A stretch of DNA of 38,849 nt from a virus: positions 1 through 38,849 of IMG/VR virus record IMGVR_UViG_3300023179_002684. One strand, 5' to 3'. Positions 7,346-15,822 of the stretch are shown here, piece after piece. The notes under the pieces were generated by a model, which saw nothing but the letters and a program-made list of their open reading frames with translations, did no database searches and was not told where the DNA came from. The translations under genes were made by a program, and so were the position numbers. The first letter of the stretch is position 1; the number at the start of each line of letters is the position of its first letter.

Positions 7346-7576
7346 ATGTATACGGATAATATGCGTAGGGCTTTTCGTTCTATACCTGCTCCAAATAATT
7401 TTGCCATTTCTCTTATTGACAATGAGCACTTCCTTACGATAAAATTAGATGAGAAGTCGTTCTTGCCATTAACACATGACGAGAAAATAGAAGCGGTGAA
7501 ATACGTCACCCTTGTTAAAAAGGCTTTAGAGATGGAGGGGGCTGTTGTGTTAGTAACACGAGAGCCATTAAAATGA
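7346..7576 (+). CDS. Small hypothetical protein
   Basis: This 76-residue protein has the start at 7346 chosen because it follows the WhiB stop by 2 nt; an upstream ATG would overlap WhiB. It alternates strands and helices (FAISLIDNEHFLTIKLDEKS, then helix DEKIEAVKYVTLVKKALEME). Its stop overlaps the next ATG (ATGA). Family unknown. Confidence 0.65.
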   Translation: MYTDNMRRAFRSIPAPNNFAISLIDNEHFLTIKLDEKSFLPLTHDEKIEAVKYVTLVKKALEMEGAVVLVTREPLK

Positions 7577-7704
7577 TAAAGTTATTATTCAAGTCTTTAG
7601 TTTGCATTGCCAAAGATCATCAGTTTATTGATGTTGGCAAATGCCCCTTTACTGGTAACCAATATAAAATGTGCACAAGGTGTCAAGAAATGGTAACAGC
7701 ATAA
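7573..7704 (+). CDS. Small zinc-ribbon-like protein
   Basis: This 43-residue protein has CPFTGNQYKMCTRCQ, giving three Cys plus an upstream His-Gln, and may bind one metal ion. It is coupled by overlap at both ends (ATGA and TAATG). Function unknown. Confidence 0.6.
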   Translation: MIKLLFKSLVCIAKDHQFIDVGKCPFTGNQYKMCTRCQEMVTA

Positions 7705-8201
7705 TGCAAACCTTTTTACCTCATTCAACATTTACTAAATGTGCTCAGGCTCTTGATAATAAAAGACTAAACAAGCAGATACTTGAAGGCTATCAGATTC
7801 TTAATGTTAATTCTGGTATGTCGAAGACTGGTGGATGGCGTAATCATCCTGCAGTTCTTATGTGGAAAGGTCATGAAGGCAGTCTACTTGAATACATAGG
7901 AGAGATGGTAAAAGAAGCAAAACTTCGTGGCATAAATACCGACGGTAACGAAAATAACATTAAAGCCTTATTTAATAAGGTAGGAGACATGTGGAACTAT
8001 GATGTTCCAACATGGATGCATGATAATGTAAAACTTATGCGTGTTATTACTACACATAGATCAAACCTATTTAAGAAAGATCCTTTGTATTATGCTAGGT
8101 ATCAGGTTGCTATGAATAGTCCTTATAATATTCCTTGCTGCCCTGATCGTAAAATACCGTGCCAGTACTACTGGGTAACACATGAAAGTAGAGTACAATA
8201 G
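7704..8201 (+). CDS. Pyrimidine dimer DNA glycosylase-like protein
   Basis: This 165-residue protein begins MQTFLPHSTFTKCAQALDNK RLNKQ and continues GGWRNHPAVLMWKGHE and HRSNLFKKDPLYYAR. These match the order of motifs in the pyrimidine dimer DNA glycosylase family (PF03013), related in role to T4 endonuclease V. A function in repair of UV damage in phage DNA is likely and would suit a sunlit aquatic habitat. The ATG at 7704 overlaps the previous stop. Confidence 0.75.
   Translation: MQTFLPHSTFTKCAQALDNKRLNKQILEGYQILNVNSGMSKTGGWRNHPAVLMWKGHEGSLLEYIGEMVKEAKLRGINTDGNENNIKALFNKVGDMWNYDVPTWMHDNVKLMRVITTHRSNLFKKDPLYYARYQVAMNSPYNIPCCPDRKIPCQYYWVTHESRVQ
8194..8199 (+). promoter_or_regulatory. Leaderless -10 box inside the end of the previous gene
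   Basis: TACAAT (8194-8199) is followed by exactly 6 nt and the ATG at 8206. No ribosome site is visible, so this start fits the leaderless class. Confidence 0.5.
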
Positions 8202-8205
8202 TAGT

Positions 8206-8640
8206 ATGGAGATATTAACAATAGTACTAGGAATCTTTACAATATCTTTTGCAATAGCATATGCTGTATCTGTATCAAGAATAAAAAAAATGACAGAGGC
8301 GTTCGCTCAAGTTCTAATAAGTCAGGCCCAATTAGAAGCAGCATATGAAAATTATGCAAAAGCAAAAAGCGTTATTAATGATGCGGATGTTCACACTCAG
8401 AGTTTTATTAAATTTCTTTCAGATTCTCGTGATTGGGCATTTCAATATATTGAAGAAGTTCAAGGCGGTTTAAAAAAGTTTATAAATGAAATACAGCCAC
8501 AAATAGAATATTATGATAAATATGGCGCTGCGGTTGAAGGTATGGTTGCTCCACATGATTTTGCATTAAAAAAGATATCTGCAGAATTAAAAGAGTTAAA
8601 AAAACTTTTACCAGAAGAAACGCCAGATGATAGACGCTAG
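8206..8640 (+). CDS. Membrane-anchored coiled-coil protein
   Basis: This 144-residue protein starts with a membrane segment (MEILTIVLGIFTISFAIAYA) followed by long helices rich in Ala, Glu, Gln and Lys, predicted to form coiled coils on the cytoplasmic side. The start at 8206 is chosen because the -10 box sits 6 nt upstream and the longer form would place charged residues before the membrane helix. Possibly a spanin or scaffold-like protein, but unproven. Confidence 0.65.
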   Translation: MEILTIVLGIFTISFAIAYAVSVSRIKKMTEAFAQVLISQAQLEAAYENYAKAKSVINDADVHTQSFIKFLSDSRDWAFQYIEEVQGGLKKFINEIQPQIEYYDKYGAAVEGMVAPHDFALKKISAELKELKKLLPEETPDDRR

Positions 8641-8824
8641 AGGAATACCAACCTGCAGATGCCCAAACTGTGGAGATACCTTGTTTAGAGCATTAGTTTC
8701 TTTTGATCCAGAAACCTATACAGTAGGAATGTATCATTTAGACATTCAGTGTCATAGTTGTGGCACTCTTGCTACTGCACCAACACCACTAGATAATCCA
8801 ACACAAACTAATGATCAAATATAA
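8627..8824 (+). CDS. Zinc ribbon protein
   Basis: This 65-residue protein has CRCPNCGDTLF at about 10-20 and CHSCGTLATAPTPLD at about 43-57, a clean two-knuckle zinc ribbon with the TAPTP tail common in actinophage proteins. It overlaps the previous gene by 14 nt and the next by 14 nt. Function unknown; RNA polymerase or nucleic acid binding is possible. Confidence 0.75.
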   Translation: MIDARGIPTCRCPNCGDTLFRALVSFDPETYTVGMYHLDIQCHSCGTLATAPTPLDNPTQTNDQI

Positions 8825-8972
8825 GTTAAAACAAGCAGAAGAAGTTTTTGCATATGATTACCCAGTATGCGAGATAAAAGATTGCATAGAAAAAAGTGAC
8901 AGACTTGCAATGACAGAAACAAGATTTGTTGACTTCTGTAAAAAACATCATGAGGAGTATATATTAAAATGA
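8811..8972 (+). CDS. Small hypothetical protein with Cys/His residues
   Basis: This 53-residue protein has two Cys pairs around a helix (VCEIKDC and DFCKKHHEE), possibly a small zinc finger. The ATG overlaps the upstream gene and the stop overlaps the next ATG (ATGA), which supports it as a real coupled gene. Confidence 0.6.
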   Translation: MIKYKLKQAEEVFAYDYPVCEIKDCIEKSDRLAMTETRFVDFCKKHHEEYILK

Positions 8973-9682
8973 AAAATAATAAAGTAATTTTTATACCAGG
9001 ATCACAACTTGCTGATTATGTTGGAATAAGCCCTAAACCATCTAAAAACTATATTCCAAAATGGTTAAAGGAAATGTCACAAGTTCAGTTAAAAGGGAAT
9101 GGATTTTTTGGTCCTACAGCAAAAAAATGTATGCCATTTATGGATAGTTTTTTAACAGGGTACACACAAGAATTAATATGTGATGTTGAAATAATTTATA
9201 ATGGAAAAGATAACAATGGAAATGATTTAATTAAATATATATGGCATGGCGATATCAGGCCAATTTCTTCAAGACAAGAAGATAGTGTGTCAGAAAAAAC
9301 TTTTCCAAATTTTGATGGATTTTATAATTTTGAACCACATTGGATTACACAATGGGAACCAAAAACTCCTTCTGGTTACAGTACACTTTATACCCATCCG
9401 TTGAATAGACCAGATCTTCCATTTCATACATTAAGTGGAATTATAGATACAGATTCATGGCAAGGGCCTGGTCCATTAGGATTTTTAATTAAAAGGGGAT
9501 TTCAAGGAATTATTCCAGCAGGAACTCCGATATATCAAATGTTTTTTATTAAAAGAGAAATTTGGAATTCTGAAAAAACAAAATATGATGAAAGGTATCA
9601 AACAGAAAAAATTTATAAAATAAAAAGATTTGCTCAAGATGGATATAAAAAAATACATTGGTCAAGAAAAGAATATAGGTAA
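8969..9682 (+). CDS. Conserved phage protein, possible small-molecule enzyme
   Basis: This 237-residue protein starts with strand KVIFIPG, then NYIPKWLKEM, KKCMPFMDSFLTGY and a long beta-rich part (EPHWITQWEPKTPSGYS, then YQMFFIKREIW). The lone-domain pattern with PxWLK and KKCMPF is shared with hypothetical proteins of marine and freshwater phages. The beta-rich fold could be cupin-like, but I see no certain metal triad. It may be related to the protein at 17166-17900. Confidence 0.6.
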   Translation: MKNNKVIFIPGSQLADYVGISPKPSKNYIPKWLKEMSQVQLKGNGFFGPTAKKCMPFMDSFLTGYTQELICDVEIIYNGKDNNGNDLIKYIWHGDIRPISSRQEDSVSEKTFPNFDGFYNFEPHWITQWEPKTPSGYSTLYTHPLNRPDLPFHTLSGIIDTDSWQGPGPLGFLIKRGFQGIIPAGTPIYQMFFIKREIWNSEKTKYDERYQTEKIYKIKRFAQDGYKKIHWSRKEYR

Positions 9683-9688
9683 ATTAAA

Positions 9689-9847
9689 ATGAAAGAGATA
9701 TTACTATCAATATTAACAGGTTTTGGATGCGGTATTGCATTTGCTGCATTCAAATTGCCAGTTCCAGCCCCGCCAGTTTTTTCAGGCGTAGCAGGAATTA
9801 TTGGGCTTTGGGCTGGCTATGCTATACTAGTTAAAGTCATATCCTAG
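9689..9847 (+). CDS. XapX-domain membrane protein
   Basis: This 52-residue protein has two membrane segments separated by the hallmark FKLPVPAPPVFSGVAGIIG. The XapX family is of unknown function and sits in the inner membrane. In this place, just before a holin-like gene, it could contribute to lysis control, but that is an inference. Confidence 0.8.
   Translation: MKEILLSILTGFGCGIAFAAFKLPVPAPPVFSGVAGIIGLWAGYAILVKVIS
9820..9828 (+). promoter_or_regulatory. Extended -10 promoter
   Basis: TGCTATACT lies inside the end of the XapX gene, 28 nt before the ATG at 9857. The GGAGG site (9848-9852) lies between, so this is a leader-containing promoter. Confidence 0.5.
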
Positions 9848-9856
9848 GAGGAACAA

Positions 9857-10108
9857 ATGACACAAAAAGAACTAAAGGCAATGCTTGCATCATACGCACG
9901 TTCAGTCGTTGGTGCAGCAGCAGCGCTGTACACTGCAGGAGTAACAGATCCAAAAGATCTATGGGCAGCACTTGTTGGTGCGCTAATTCCAGTAGCAGCA
10001 CGTGCAGTCAATCCTAACGATCCAGCATTTGGACGTTTGCCAGCAGCATCTGCTGTTGAGTCGGCTTTGAAGAAGGCTAAGTCAAAGAAGGCTAAAGACG
10101 CAGAGTAA
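9857..10108 (+). CDS. Holin-like / superinfection membrane protein
   Basis: This 83-residue protein has Ala-rich hydrophobic residues at about 12-27 and 35-50, then AVNPNDPAFGR and a Lys/Ala-rich tail. The NPNDPAFGR signature is frequent in phage holin-like membrane proteins. It has a GGAGG ribosome site and its own promoter, and is closed off by a terminator. Membrane-hole formation at lysis is the best guess; no endolysin is recognised nearby. Confidence 0.55.
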   Translation: MTQKELKAMLASYARSVVGAAAALYTAGVTDPKDLWAALVGALIPVAARAVNPNDPAFGRLPAASAVESALKKAKSKKAKDAE

Positions 10109-10128
10109 TTAACTATTCTGTTATAGAG

Positions 10129-10157
10129 AGCGGGCTTAGAAATAGGCCCGCTTTTTA
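10129..10157 (+). terminator. Intrinsic terminator
   Basis: AGCGGGC (10129-10135) pairs with GCCCGCT (10146-10152) around a 10-nt loop and is followed by a T-rich tail (TTTTTATTTT). It ends the + strand genes and overlaps the end of the convergent glycosyltransferase gene. Confidence 0.9.
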
Positions 10158-11204
10158 TTTTAAAGAATCAAACAATTCTAAATATTTATCTTTAAGAATT
10201 TCTGGAGAAAAAGATTCAATACCTATATCTAAAGCCTTTTGTTTAAGTTGCATTTGATCTTTTTTTCTCATACTAACATAGTTATCAATAAGTCTTGCTA
10301 ATTGTTTGGGGTCACCTGAATATACATCAATAATAGATTTTGCTCTAAATTCTCCAACTTTTTCTGCATCTATCAACCATTCTTTTGGCAAAACTTGATT
10401 ATTAGGGGATAGGTCTGTCATAAAAACTGGAAGCCCACTGATCAATGCTTCATTCATTGGAAGGCAAAGTCCAGCATATCTTCTTGGCAAAATCATAGCG
10501 TCATATCCAGCATATAGATCTTCTCTGTTTTTTATATTTTGATGACGAAACGAAACTCGTGGATCTCGTGGTCTTCCTTCTAATTCAGTCTGGGAAGTTA
10601 TAACCAAACTATAATCTTCTTTAGAATATTTTAGCATCTCAAGAACTGTATCTGTACCATTTCTATCTCTGGCAGCCTTTTTTCCAGCCACATGTAAAAT
10701 ACGATTATGAGTTCTAGCCATGTTTTCATTTCTTGCTTTATTGAATAGACTTATATCTGTTGGTGGGGGTAAATGAATAAGTTTAGCCTGATCTCCAAAC
10801 CTAGTCTGCATTTCTTCAAACTTCCATAGGCTAGGTGCCACAAGAACATCTGGAAGAGACTCATCTTTACGCTCTATATTGACTAAAAACTCATAGTTAT
10901 ATTGCAGTATTGTTTTAACACCCATGTCTCTTGCTATATCTATAAGTAAAGAAGAATAAAATGTTTCACAAGAAAAAACTACATCTAAATCTCTAAGGAA
11001 TGATATTATTTCTCCACGCTTAGGAAATCCAAATCTAGTGACTGCTTGTTCATAACCTTGATACCAATCAATATTTTGTTTATTTTTATTAAATGAACTA
11101 GAATCAATTATAAGAACTTTTCTTGGATTTAACATTTTTACAAGTTCTCTGGTTTGATTACCGAGGCCAGTATTATCGCACCTTACTATCATTCCCAGGT
11201 TCAT
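10155..11204 (-). CDS. GT-B glycosyltransferase (GT4-like)
   Basis: This 349-residue protein has a two-domain GT-B layout: MNLGMIVRCDNTGLGNQTREL at the N-terminus (Gly-rich acceptor loop), HLPPPTDISLFN linker near 143-154, then HVAGKKAARDRNG and the donor-site region YAGLCLPMNEALISGLPVF near 242-260. It is the last gene of a six-gene - strand operon with 4-11 nt overlaps. It should transfer a sugar during surface-glycan assembly. Confidence 0.85.
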   Translation of the reverse strand: MNLGMIVRCDNTGLGNQTRELVKMLNPRKVLIIDSSSFNKNKQNIDWYQGYEQAVTRFGFPKRGEIISFLRDLDVVFSCETFYSSLLIDIARDMGVKTILQYNYEFLVNIERKDESLPDVLVAPSLWKFEEMQTRFGDQAKLIHLPPPTDISLFNKARNENMARTHNRILHVAGKKAARDRNGTDTVLEMLKYSKEDYSLVITSQTELEGRPRDPRVSFRHQNIKNREDLYAGYDAMILPRRYAGLCLPMNEALISGLPVFMTDLSPNNQVLPKEWLIDAEKVGEFRAKSIIDVYSGDPKQLARLIDNYVSMRKKDQMQLKQKALDIGIESFSPEILKDKYLELFDSLK

Positions 11205-11950
11205 TCTTTATACCCCCAGACTAAATCATCTGTAGTAAACTTTCTAGTTCCCTCACGACCATCTAAATGATAAGATCTTTTTATTCCGCCTTCTGGATGA
11301 TAAATCCAAAGTTTATGTTTGCTCCAACCAAGATCTCCATGAATTTTACAGTCTTCAATTACAATACCATGAAAGCCATCTTCAATAAATGTTCCTTTCC
11401 ATGCTTTTTGTAAAACCTCATTTCTATAATATGTAACTCTAGATAAATGTGGTCTCTGACTCCACTGAGAAGTTTTCATAAATCCATCTTCTAAACCAAA
11501 CATTAAATGATTATGTTCGTGTGGAATCTGTTGTTCAAAGTGAAATCTAATTGTATTTGCTTTATCATACTCAAACATATCTAAACATTTTTGCCAATCA
11601 ATATTATCAGATGTAAGTGGTGCATCACCTTCAACATAAAGCAGTATTGGTGTTTTTATTAGATTTATTGTATCAAGCATCATATTAGTTTGATGCTCAT
11701 GATTTCTAAATACTACTGGCAATACATTTTTCCACTCGTGCATACACTTCCAAAGAACTCTATTTTTATATTCATCATAATCTTTTTTACGATCTCGCTG
11801 TTCTTCACGAAGTCCATCTATCTGCATAATTATTTCATTTTCTGGAAAGTGTTTACGAATAGCAGCAACTGTTTCGTCTATAATTCTGGTATCTGGATGG
11901 CTAGGCAAAACCGAGGTAGCCATAACAATAGTAACATCTCTAAGATGCAT
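11201..11950 (-). CDS. GT-A-type glycosyltransferase-like protein
   Basis: This 249-residue protein begins DVTIVMATSVLPSHPDTRII, a GT2-like opening, and has YVEGDAPL near residue 109-116 in the place of the metal-binding DxD motif. The last third is rich in His and Trp. The EGD variant could still bind metal. It overlaps both neighbours, so it is coupled in the glycan operon. Confidence 0.7.
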   Translation of the reverse strand: MHLRDVTIVMATSVLPSHPDTRIIDETVAAIRKHFPENEIIMQIDGLREEQRDRKKDYDEYKNRVLWKCMHEWKNVLPVVFRNHEHQTNMMLDTINLIKTPILLYVEGDAPLTSDNIDWQKCLDMFEYDKANTIRFHFEQQIPHEHNHLMFGLEDGFMKTSQWSQRPHLSRVTYYRNEVLQKAWKGTFIEDGFHGIVIEDCKIHGDLGWSKHKLWIYHPEGGIKRSYHLDGREGTRKFTTDDLVWGYKE

Positions 11951-12791
11951 TTAGATCCTCCATGACTTTAAATGCAAAATCTCTTTTATATTTAATCCAC
12001 CAGCATACCACCTTATGAAGGTTTGCAGGGTAGTCATTCATTAGTTCTAGATATATTTTATGTAAATCATTCCAGTCATGTGTTAGTTGTACTGGTATAG
12101 ATTTGCCATAAATATAGTCATAGTAGTTTATTTCTCTGCCCTGCGAATCTTTTCTATCTCCTATGGGTAAGGTAAGCATTTCTATAGCCTCAAAGAATCT
12201 AAATGAATCTATTACTTGTGCACCAGATGGTGCTGGAGCAACCTTAGCGCTTGCTAATTTTCGATAGTACTCCTGTGGTGGGTCACCCTGTGCAAAGCCC
12301 TCTGTAGGGCAGTACAGAGCGTTTTCCATGCTGGACATGGCCTTGGCTAACTCCTGCCTGCGTTGATGTGTAATCTGTCCGCCAAAATAAATATTATGTT
12401 GTTTAATAGGATAATTAGGAAGATTGTTTTTTAGATGTTGAGGAACGCCGATAAAAAATCTATTATATTTTTCGTGTTTCTGGTGCGGGTATTGAATCCA
12501 AATACTTATATTAGGATGTTTAATGGCATCAGCATTAAACAAAGCACACTCATCTCCCGTTATAAATAATACAACACGATTAAGGTTTGCTAATTCTTGA
12601 TTGATTTGTTCTTCACTACCTGCGTTTCCTTGACCTGGTATTACAACAAAAGCCCTATCATCTTTTGGTATATTATTTACTACAACTTGTTCTATATGAT
12701 TACGTTCAAATGAGGATCGTAGTAGTTCATAATCCCATTTGCCATCAGCAGAGTCAAGTGGATTTGTAGAAAAAATATAGGCTTTTATCAT
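11940..12791 (-). CDS. Glycosyltransferase-like (GT-B/exostosin type) protein
   Basis: This 283-residue protein has a C-terminal half typical of exostosin-like or GT-B enzymes: IYFGGQITHQRRQELAKAM, CPTEGF, YYRKLASAKVAPAPSGA and SFRFFEAIEMLTLPI, where the E of FFEAIE fits the donor-binding glutamate. The start at 12791 is preferred because it makes an ATGA overlap with the upstream stop and has GGAAG before it. Substrate unknown. Confidence 0.7.
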   Translation of the reverse strand: MIKAYIFSTNPLDSADGKWDYELLRSSFERNHIEQVVVNNIPKDDRAFVVIPGQGNAGSEEQINQELANLNRVVLFITGDECALFNADAIKHPNISIWIQYPHQKHEKYNRFFIGVPQHLKNNLPNYPIKQHNIYFGGQITHQRRQELAKAMSSMENALYCPTEGFAQGDPPQEYYRKLASAKVAPAPSGAQVIDSFRFFEAIEMLTLPIGDRKDSQGREINYYDYIYGKSIPVQLTHDWNDLHKIYLELMNDYPANLHKVVCWWIKYKRDFAFKVMEDLNAS

Positions 12792-13375
12792 TTTATAATC
12801 TTCCATAAATCTTCTTCTACAATTAATTTTTCTATTAAATTATTATTGATTTGAGATTCATATTGTTTAATTGCTTTAATTTTTAAATCTGCATAACTTG
12901 TATTTATTTTATATAAGTTATATTTTGAATTAAATTTATATAATCTTTTTAAATATAGTTCAGGATATAAAATTTTATATGGCAACTCTGCATAAATAAA
13001 ATATGTTTTATTAAAATTGTCCATTAAACTAAAAAGAATATTGGATAAAAGTAAATGGTCTGGATGATGTATTCCCAATGGAATATAAATATTTTCATAA
13101 TTAATAATAGTATCTTTTATCCAACTCAATAATAAACTTTCATCTTGTTTTCCATAAACATCATCTAATAAATCATTATTAATAATGCTTGCACCAATTA
13201 TTTGACAGGCGTACTCATGTTCTTTACGAAGCAATGTGTGTTTTTTAAAGCCAATATCATCATCAGGAATTCCAGCAAACGCTGATGCAATGGTAAAGTT
13301 ATTGTTTATACTAATATAGTCTCCCATAGAAAATATTGCATCATCTGTATGTGGAGAAAAAATTAAACTATTCAT
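12788..13375 (-). CDS. PIG-L family deacetylase (LmbE-like)
   Basis: This 195-residue protein has the zinc motif SPHTDDA (His9, Asp11, Asp12), the helix RKEHEYACQIIGA near 50-62 and IPLGIHHPDHLLLSN near 98-112 providing the third ligand and general base. PIG-L enzymes remove the N-acetyl group from GlcNAc-type sugars, as in GPI, mycothiol and some surface glycans. It lies between a glycosyltransferase and a methyltransferase, suggesting it tailors an amino sugar in the same product. Confidence 0.88.
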   Translation of the reverse strand: MNSLIFSPHTDDAIFSMGDYISINNNFTIASAFAGIPDDDIGFKKHTLLRKEHEYACQIIGASIINNDLLDDVYGKQDESLLLSWIKDTIINYENIYIPLGIHHPDHLLLSNILFSLMDNFNKTYFIYAELPYKILYPELYLKRLYKFNSKYNLYKINTSYADLKIKAIKQYESQINNNLIEKLIVEEDLWKIIK

Positions 13376-14121
13376 TTTCTAAAATACCAATGAGCCTCAT
13401 GATTTTTTGCTAAAAACTCTCCACGATACCCTAGTGATTCTAAAAACCCTATTGTTTGCTCTGGAGTAGTGTTGTAGTCACGAATTCCAAGATCATCATG
13501 AATTGATATAAATATTTTTAAACTATTATTTTTTAATGTGTCTTCCGCACCTTTAAGAACTAAAAGTTCTGCACCTTCAACGTCCATTGTAATTGCACTG
13601 GGCATTATGCCTGTTTCAGAAACAAAGTCATCAAGTTTAATAATTGGTATTTGTTCAGTATTATCATGAATATATACATATTTATTTTTATCAATAATTG
13701 GACCTAAAGATCCTTTACCCCATCTATTAAGATCAGAACCTTCTCTGGTATCTGTTGTAATATCACCCATTAGTCCAGAATAACAACCACGTGGATCTAT
13801 ATTAAATCTTTTATACCACAATGCATGTATGTTGCCCCAAAATTCTGGAGTAGGCTCAATTAAAACCATATTTTCTGGTCCAACTATTTCAGCATAAATT
13901 AAATTACACCAACCACATTCTGTTCCAATATCAAAGAGAACATCACCTTTATTGAGATGCTGCCTCATACTTTCAATTCTTTCTCTTTCCCAATAGTCCC
14001 AAACATCCCAACTTGCTAATGGTTCATTAAGAGTAAGAGTATAGTCATAATTAAAAGTTTCACCTTGACGAAGATAACCAACCTCTTTCCATTTAATATC
14101 ACTTCTTTCTATAAACATCAT
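13372..14121 (-). CDS. FkbM family methyltransferase
   Basis: This 249-residue protein has SAM motif I VLFDIGTECGWCNLIYAE, then VLIEPTPEFW, the FkbM core IIKLDDF and MDVEGAELLVLKGAEDTL near 190-210. FkbM enzymes O-methylate sugars or polyketides. The ATG at 14121 is chosen because AAAGGAG lies 8 nt upstream and it makes an ATGA overlap with the CgeB-like stop; a longer form would swallow that site. Confidence 0.9.
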   Translation of the reverse strand: MMFIERSDIKWKEVGYLRQGETFNYDYTLTLNEPLASWDVWDYWERERIESMRQHLNKGDVLFDIGTECGWCNLIYAEIVGPENMVLIEPTPEFWGNIHALWYKRFNIDPRGCYSGLMGDITTDTREGSDLNRWGKGSLGPIIDKNKYVYIHDNTEQIPIIKLDDFVSETGIMPSAITMDVEGAELLVLKGAEDTLKNNSLKIFISIHDDLGIRDYNTTPEQTIGFLESLGYRGEFLAKNHEAHWYFRK

Positions 14122-15071
14122 ATGCCCAACTCCTTTAGTATTTGTTCCCATCTATGAACATATGTATGCTCACGTTTAGTTCTTTCATGCCCTCGTAATC
14201 TTATCTGCTCTCTTTCATCATCATGTTCTAAATAATAATCTATCTTTTTCTTAAGATCATCAAGATTACCGTGTTCGTACCAAACAACTTCATCATCTTT
14301 AAAATATTTATCAAGACCAACTATCTTAGGATAAATAGTAAACCCACCACGACCAGTACTTTCAAACAATCTATCACTTGTATAATATGGATAGTTAAAA
14401 TTAATATTTAATGTATCACCAATTGCAATTTTGCTACGAGCATATATACGATTAAGTGCGTCGCCTCTTACAGTTCCAGTATCACCATCTCCACCTACAT
14501 GACAGAAACGATCTGTATATGTTTCCCTTAAGAAGTCTATAAGTTGTGGTCTAAATGGATACTCTTGATGATACCTTTTACTTCCCACGAAAATAACATC
14601 ATAATCGTAATACTTTTTATTTTTATCTGGATGAATATAACATTCCTTGTCATACACTCCAGGTGGCATAAAATGACCTTTAACCTTTGTATTTTTATTA
14701 AACCAGTCTGCCATTAGTTTATCTACAGTAAAAAAGTGACCTATTGATCTATAGAAACCATCATTTTCAAGATCCTTTTGTCTGTTGATACCAAACCAAA
14801 GATCAAGATGATATGTCATTGTTGGTATTCCGTGCTTTTTTAATTCATGCAAAACATCAATCATATCTATGCTACCAGGAGTTTGCCATCCATGAGTATG
14901 AACCCATATAAATAAATCAGAGTCAAGAGCCTCACTATAAATTACTTTAGCCTTTACCTTACGCTCTTGTAGTTTTATTACCGTGTGACCTAATGATTCA
15001 AGGGATGCCGCATGATGATTTTCGCTAGAATAGGGAACTTCAAAGTTTCCTAAAAAAGTAATTCGTGCCAA
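14118..15071 (-). CDS. CgeB-like glycosyltransferase
   Basis: This 317-residue protein has a GT-B fold: MARITFLGNFEVPYSSENHH at the start, DYDVIFVGSKRYHQE near 156-170, then the CgeB-type donor region DRLFESTGRGGFTIYP and VGLDKYFKDDEVVWYE. CgeB proteins transfer sugars to spore crust or surface glycans. It is the first gene of the operon. The start is TTG with GTGGAGG 6 nt upstream. Confidence 0.85.
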   Translation of the reverse strand: MARITFLGNFEVPYSSENHHAASLESLGHTVIKLQERKVKAKVIYSEALDSDLFIWVHTHGWQTPGSIDMIDVLHELKKHGIPTMTYHLDLWFGINRQKDLENDGFYRSIGHFFTVDKLMADWFNKNTKVKGHFMPPGVYDKECYIHPDKNKKYYDYDVIFVGSKRYHQEYPFRPQLIDFLRETYTDRFCHVGGDGDTGTVRGDALNRIYARSKIAIGDTLNINFNYPYYTSDRLFESTGRGGFTIYPKIVGLDKYFKDDEVVWYEHGNLDDLKKKIDYYLEHDDEREQIRLRGHERTKREHTYVHRWEQILKELGI

Positions 15072-15092
15072 ATTATACCTCCACTTCTAAAT

Positions 15093-15110
15093 ATTATATC
15101 ATGCTATAAT
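15093..15110. promoter_or_regulatory. Back-to-back divergent extended -10 promoters
   Basis: On the - strand, TGATATAAT occupies 15101-15093 and serves the glycan operon. On the + strand, TGCTATAAT occupies 15102-15110 and serves the Stealth-like gene. The two elements abut with no gap, so RNA polymerase can occupy only one at a time. Confidence 0.7.
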
Positions 15111-15127
15111 TGTTTGACGGGGTAAAA

Positions 15128-15820
15128 ATGAATTTTGTATACATATGTCGTGGTGGAGAGAATGAAGAACTTAGATATTCTCTTAGATCAGTTGCTGCCA
15201 GTTTTCCAGACTCTAACATATGGGTTGTTGGCGGTATTCCAAAATGGTATTCTGGTAGTAAAATATCCATAGAGCAAAACGCTGGCAAATGGGCTAATGC
15301 TATAAATAACTTAAATGCAATAATTGAATCTTCCGATATACAAGAAGAGTTTGTTTTGATGAATGATGATTTCTTTATCATAAACAAGATAGACTCAATT
15401 AAACATTATCATGAAGGTCTTTTGCTTGATAAGATAGAAAAATATAATGAACTTAAAATGGATCCCAACTATGTAAAAAAACTTGGGCATACCTATGCAA
15501 GACTACAAAGAATGGGAGTAGAAAATCCAATTAGTTATGAAACGCATACTCCAATGACCATGCTAAAAGGCAGATTAGAAGAGATTATGCAGTACTGTCC
15601 TCCTAGTTTATGGAGATCAATGTATGGCAATGTTCACCATGTGGGCGGGGAACAAATAAAAGACGTAAAGGTATACTACCGTGATAGATTTGCAACCATA
15701 TCTAATGACTATACAGCGTCAGATTTGCCAGTATTATCAACAGATGATGAATCTTTTGTAACTGTAAGAGATTTAATATTAAAGAAAAAGTTTACAAAGA
15801 AAAGCAAATACGAAAAATAA
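15128..15820 (+). CDS. Stealth-like sugar-phosphate transferase
   Basis: This 230-residue protein has a Stealth CR2-type core: NEELRYSLRSVAASFPDSNI, VVGGIPKWYSGSK, and EEFVLMNDDFFIIN with the NDD motif. It continues with PMTMLKGRLEEIM, and DRFATISNDYTAS resembles the CR3/CR4 tail. Stealth proteins transfer hexose-1-phosphate to build phosphate-linked capsular polymers. Here it faces the glycan operon. The ATG at 15128 is preferred because GACGGGG lies just upstream. Confidence 0.82.
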   Translation: MNFVYICRGGENEELRYSLRSVAASFPDSNIWVVGGIPKWYSGSKISIEQNAGKWANAINNLNAIIESSDIQEEFVLMNDDFFIINKIDSIKHYHEGLLLDKIEKYNELKMDPNYVKKLGHTYARLQRMGVENPISYETHTPMTMLKGRLEEIMQYCPPSLWRSMYGNVHHVGGEQIKDVKVYYRDRFATISNDYTASDLPVLSTDDESFVTVRDLILKKKFTKKSKYEK

Positions 15821-15822
15821 AA

